A stretch of 64,000 bases of DNA. Source: Amycolatopsis sp. EV170708-02-1. Its GTDB lineage: Bacteria; Actinomycetota; Actinomycetes; Mycobacteriales; Pseudonocardiaceae. Below, piece by piece: positions 60,863 to 64,000 of this stretch. Position numbers and translations under genes: made by a program. The stretch lies in assembly GCF_022479115.1 (NCBI RefSeq), contig NZ_CP092497.1:62001-126000 (forward strand), in the 5' to 3' direction. Every line of letters begins with the position of its first letter. Position 1 is the first letter of the stretch. The notes under the pieces were generated by a model, which saw nothing but the letters and a program-made list of their open reading frames with translations, was not told where the DNA came from and did no database searches.

Positions 60863-63646
60863 GTGATCGATCCACGAACCGAAGCGGTGCTGATCCGCGA
60901 TCGCCAGACCGGTGTCTTCAAGGATGAAACATCGCGAGTGGCGCGATACGAGTTTCAGCCTGCGAACCAACGGATTCGAATAACCTTCACCGGTCAAGGC
61001 AAGGTCTTCCCGTATGGGCAGGATCGCGTGCAGGTCCTGCGCAACGCGGTACGACGCATCGTGACGGGCGAAGACCGGGTCGAAGTCGACGGAGCCCTGT
61101 GGGAAAGCGCGACCGAAACCGTCACGTTCTCCGGAGTCGACGGCGCATGGTGCCGGGTCTTCTATCGAACTCGCGCTGGAGAGTCGTACCGGACCTACCC
61201 CGCTGCCCAAGTCCGCGTCATCACGTCGGGAACTGCGATACCCCTCGTCAATGCCGTATTGAACTACTGGCGCGCGATCGTGTCCCGCCTCGACTCCGAT
61301 GATCCCTTGCGATCAGCGTACGACCGGCTCGCCTTCGTCCACCCGGAGAGCGTCCTCAGTTCGTACCTGACAGGAGCGCCGATAGCGTCGCGTCCGCTGG
61401 AGGCCGTCCCGATCTTCCCGTTCCGGTGCAATCTCAGTCAACGCGAGGCTGTCGAGAACGCCCTGAGCAGGTCGATCTCTGTCATCGAGGGACCACCGGG
61501 AACCGGGAAAACCGAGACGATCCTCAACCTGATCGCCAACATCACCGCCGTCCAGCACAAGACAGTCGGCATCGTCTCGTTCGGCAATGCGGCAGTCGAC
61601 AACGTTCGCGACAAGCTCGACGAGCTTGGCTTCGGACACGTGCTCGGCAACCTCGGCCGTAAGGAGAAGCGAGAGGAGTTCTTCACGCGGCAGTCGCCCC
61701 GAAACGCGGCGGTCTCTCAGTTCGTGTCCGGTGCCCCGCAGCCGCCTGACCCGAGACAGCTGGCGGATCTGGATCGACGACTCCGTGATCTGCAGGAGCA
61801 CGAACGCTTCCGTGCAGACCGGCGCCAGGCGCTCGACGCGCACCGTCTCGAACTACGGCACTTCGAAGGCCATCTCAACCGGGTACAGCTTCCTGATCTG
61901 GAAAAACTCCCGCTACTGAGGAAGTCCGCCGACCGGATCATCGACTACCTGGCCGAGAGTCAGCTAGAACTGACAGGCTCGCGCCCACGAATACTGAGGC
62001 GGCTCAGGAACTACTTCAAGTACGGGTCGCTGCGTGCACTCGACAAGGCCGACACCGACGTCGTACTCCGTCTGCAACTGGCGTACTACACCAAACGAAT
62101 CGCCGAGTTGGAGCACGAGGTCGAGCTTGTCGACGCCCGACTGCAAAAAGCCGCCTTCGAGCAGATCGCTCAAGACCACCAACGGTTGTCCATCCAGCTC
62201 CTCCACGCCGAACTCGCCGATCGATACCGAAAACTGTCCCGTACCGACTACAAGGCGGACTCATATCGGAACGGGCGCACGTTCGCGACCTTCATGGAGG
62301 ACTACCCGGCGTTGTTGAGCACGTGTCATTCACTGCGGGCCAGCATCGCCGACGGATACCTGCTCGACTACCTCATCATCGATGAGGCTTCTCAGGTCAA
62401 CCTCCTGCTCGCCGGCCTGGCGATGTCGTGCGCCCGCAACGTGATCGTGGTCGGTGACCAAAAGCAGCTTCCGCCCATCCCTGTCGAAGCCGCGGCCGAT
62501 CTCGCACCGCCGATGCCTGCTTATGACTGCCGACGCCACAACCTCCTGTCCTCGCTTTCGGAGCGGTACGGCGCGGAACTACCAAGTGCGCTGCTGCGAG
62601 AACACTATCGATGCGATCCCGCCATCATCGGCTTCTGCAACAAGAAGTTCTACGACGGCGAACTGATCCCGTACACGACGAGCGGCGCCGAGCAGCCGAT
62701 GATCGTGGTACGGACCGTCGAGGGCAACCACATGCGCCGCCACCACACAGGGGGTCGCTCGAACCAGCGCGAGGTGGACGTCATCAGCCAAGAGGTGATC
62801 AGGGATCACTGCCGGGGCTTCACCGACGCGGACATCGGGATCACCACCCCTTACCGACTACAGGCTGACAAGACCCGCGACGTACTCGATCAGATCCAGG
62901 CCGACACGGTTCATCGATTCCAAGGCCGCCAAAAGCAGGTGGTCATCCTGACCACCGTTCTGGACGAGACCTGGCGCGGCCATACGGGGCTACCGTTCGT
63001 CGACGATCCGCAGATGATCAATGTGGCGGTGTCGCGCGCGGTCCGACGCTTCATCCTCGTTACGAACCACGCCATGATGCCCACCAGTCGTCATATTCAG
63101 GACTTGGTCGGGTACATCCGCTATCACAACCCCGGCGACGAAGTCGTCGACAGCACCGTGGTCTCCGTGTTCGATCTGCTCTACAAAGCCTATTCGCAGC
63201 GGCTGCGACCACTGGCCGCACGACTCAGGAAGGAACGCAAGTACCTGTCCGAAGACATCATCTGGACCGTGCTGCATGACATCTTCGCCGAGCGGCGTTA
63301 CGCGCACCTGACGGCCGTTCCTCAGGTACTTCTGAAGAATCTGCTGCCAGATCTTGATCGACTCAACCCGGCCCAAGCCGCTTACGTGAAGAACCGGGCG
63401 TCGCTCGACTTCGTGGTGTACAACCGGGTGACCAACCAACCGCTGCTGCCCATCGAGGTCGACGGGTTCGCGTTCCACGAGAACAAGCCGGCCCAGCTGG
63501 CGCGGGACGCACTCAAGAACGAGATCTTACGTGTGCACGACCTGCCATTGCTGCGGCTGCCGACCACCGGCAGCGGCGAGCAGCAACGAATCCTGGACGC
63601 GCTGGGCAAAGCCGAAGACCACTGGGCGCGTCGATCAGCACAGTGA
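60863..63646 (+). CDS. SF1 (COG1112-like) helicase with C-terminal DUF2726-type nuclease domain
   Basis: This is a 927-residue protein. After a ~185-residue N-terminal domain comes an Upf1/Dna2-like SF1 helicase: Q-motif NLSQREAVENAL, Walker A GPPGTGKT (210-217), a ~200-residue helical/coiled-coil insert (~290-480), Walker B LIIDEASQVN, GDQKQLPPIP, LREHYRCDP, and motifs V/VI VHRFQGRQKQVVIL and VAVSRAVRRFILV. The last ~90 residues (SLDFVVYN, LPIEVDGFAFH, RDALKNEILR) match the DUF2726/Vsr-like PD-(D/E)xK fold. GTG 60863 follows GGGGG. Helicase-nuclease fusions of this type occur in phage-defence islands; that role is inferred. Confidence 0.85.
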   Translation: MIDPRTEAVLIRDRQTGVFKDETSRVARYEFQPANQRIRITFTGQGKVFPYGQDRVQVLRNAVRRIVTGEDRVEVDGALWESATETVTFSGVDGAWCRVFYRTRAGESYRTYPAAQVRVITSGTAIPLVNAVLNYWRAIVSRLDSDDPLRSAYDRLAFVHPESVLSSYLTGAPIASRPLEAVPIFPFRCNLSQREAVENALSRSISVIEGPPGTGKTETILNLIANITAVQHKTVGIVSFGNAAVDNVRDKLDELGFGHVLGNLGRKEKREEFFTRQSPRNAAVSQFVSGAPQPPDPRQLADLDRRLRDLQEHERFRADRRQALDAHRLELRHFEGHLNRVQLPDLEKLPLLRKSADRIIDYLAESQLELTGSRPRILRRLRNYFKYGSLRALDKADTDVVLRLQLAYYTKRIAELEHEVELVDARLQKAAFEQIAQDHQRLSIQLLHAELADRYRKLSRTDYKADSYRNGRTFATFMEDYPALLSTCHSLRASIADGYLLDYLIIDEASQVNLLLAGLAMSCARNVIVVGDQKQLPPIPVEAAADLAPPMPAYDCRRHNLLSSLSERYGAELPSALLREHYRCDPAIIGFCNKKFYDGELIPYTTSGAEQPMIVVRTVEGNHMRRHHTGGRSNQREVDVISQEVIRDHCRGFTDADIGITTPYRLQADKTRDVLDQIQADTVHRFQGRQKQVVILTTVLDETWRGHTGLPFVDDPQMINVAVSRAVRRFILVTNHAMMPTSRHIQDLVGYIRYHNPGDEVVDSTVVSVFDLLYKAYSQRLRPLAARLRKERKYLSEDIIWTVLHDIFAERRYAHLTAVPQVLLKNLLPDLDRLNPAQAAYVKNRASLDFVVYNRVTNQPLLPIEVDGFAFHENKPAQLARDALKNEILRVHDLPLLRLPTTGSGEQQRILDALGKAEDHWARRSAQ

Positions 63647-63709
63647 CAGCGTCGGACGGTATCCGCACGTACCGAAGCCACGAGCAAGCAGGTAGATCGA
63701 CGGAATGCG

Positions 63710-63991
63710 CTACCCGCTGAACGGTTGATAGGGCATTTTCGGCGGCTGTGCGGGTGGCGCGACAAGGTTGTCGCCTGGCCAAAAGGGACCGCCCTGCGCG
63801 ACGTAGCCGCGGATGTGAGTCATGAGTTCATCAATATGCCGTTCACGCTCCTGCCACCCCACCTGAACCTGTCGCCCGTCTGGATAATGAAGCGTCAAGG
63901 TGGAGGTGGGGCCTTGTGCGAGCAGCGCGGCCATTGCTTCCGGAAGACCCATCGGCATCGCATCGCAGCCTTTGTGGCGAGCGATATGCAC
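63710..63991 (-). CDS. short protein of unknown function (start may lie outside the window)
   Basis: This 93-residue frame begins at GTG 63991, 9 bp from the window edge, so the true start may be further upstream. The readable part (MGLPEAMAALLAQGPTSTLT, then LHYPDGRQVQVGWQERERHI) looks like a small beta-rich domain with a Pro-rich end. No family is recognised. It converges with the helicase gene 64 bp away. Confidence 0.5.
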   Translation of the reverse strand: MHIARHKGCDAMPMGLPEAMAALLAQGPTSTLTLHYPDGRQVQVGWQERERHIDELMTHIRGYVAQGGPFWPGDNLVAPPAQPPKMPYQPFSG

Positions 63992-64000
63992 GACAGCGTC

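Noticed and set aside
1..64000. CRISPR arrays, tRNA and rRNA genes
   Set aside because: No regularly spaced short direct repeats, cloverleaf-like segments with a GTTCGA arm in context, or conserved rRNA stretches were found.

Overview
The window is high-GC actinobacterial DNA and most likely comes from an Amycolatopsis-type chromosome. The grounds are strong G/C bias at third codon positions, GTG and TTG starts, ATGA/GTGA gene overlaps, many secreted glycoside hydrolases, NarL-type two-component systems, and a zinc-repressed chelator locus of the kind described for [S,S]-EDDS in Amycolatopsis japonicum. The genus call is an inference from content. No rRNA, tRNA, complete IS element or CRISPR array was found.

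Layout. 1-7933: a small orphan biosynthetic-looking locus. A SARP regulator (cut by the window edge) diverges from a LuxR-type regulator, followed by a tightly overlapping run: glycosyltransferase/epimerase-like protein, PP2C phosphatase, stand-alone condensation-domain protein, MFS exporter and a second regulator related to the first. 7946-12522: secreted GH18 chitinase, a CPA1-type Na+/H+ antiporter and an ABC exporter. 12716-25380: a plant-polysaccharide (probably xyloglucan) locus with GH12, two GH3 enzymes, a LacI repressor, a GH31 alpha-xylosidase and a sugar ABC importer, tied together by four near-identical palindromic operators. 25848-27326: a lectin-GH62 arabinofuranosidase with a different LacI-type operator.

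27347-42710: a cell-envelope locus built from internally duplicated parts: two histidine kinases, two helical membrane-anchored proteins, two esterases, and a free-standing copy of one esterase's membrane domain. It also holds one response regulator, a YqhA-like protein, an acyltransferase-like protein and an MprF-like aminoacyl-phosphatidylglycerol synthase. Four copies of a shared upstream box lie inside it.

42761-55411: a zinc-chelator (EDDS-like) locus. It contains Zur, a FecCD-type importer, a four-gene biosynthesis operon (PLP decarboxylase, SbnB-like, aminotransferase, SbnA-like) and a pair of exporter-type ABC half-transporters, with three Zur-like boxes. 56198-59744: an IclR regulator diverging from a malonate carrier and malonyl-CoA synthetase. 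60190-63991: a mobile-element remnant (MobF relaxase fragment) next to a large SF1 helicase-nuclease and a short unknown gene.

Four genes (MalG-like permease, a histidine kinase, the zincophore aminotransferase and an ABC half-transporter) each carry a one-base shift in a short G/C run. Adding one G or C restores a full-length family protein in every case, and in two it also restores an ATGA junction with the next gene. This looks more like consensus sequencing error than true gene decay.
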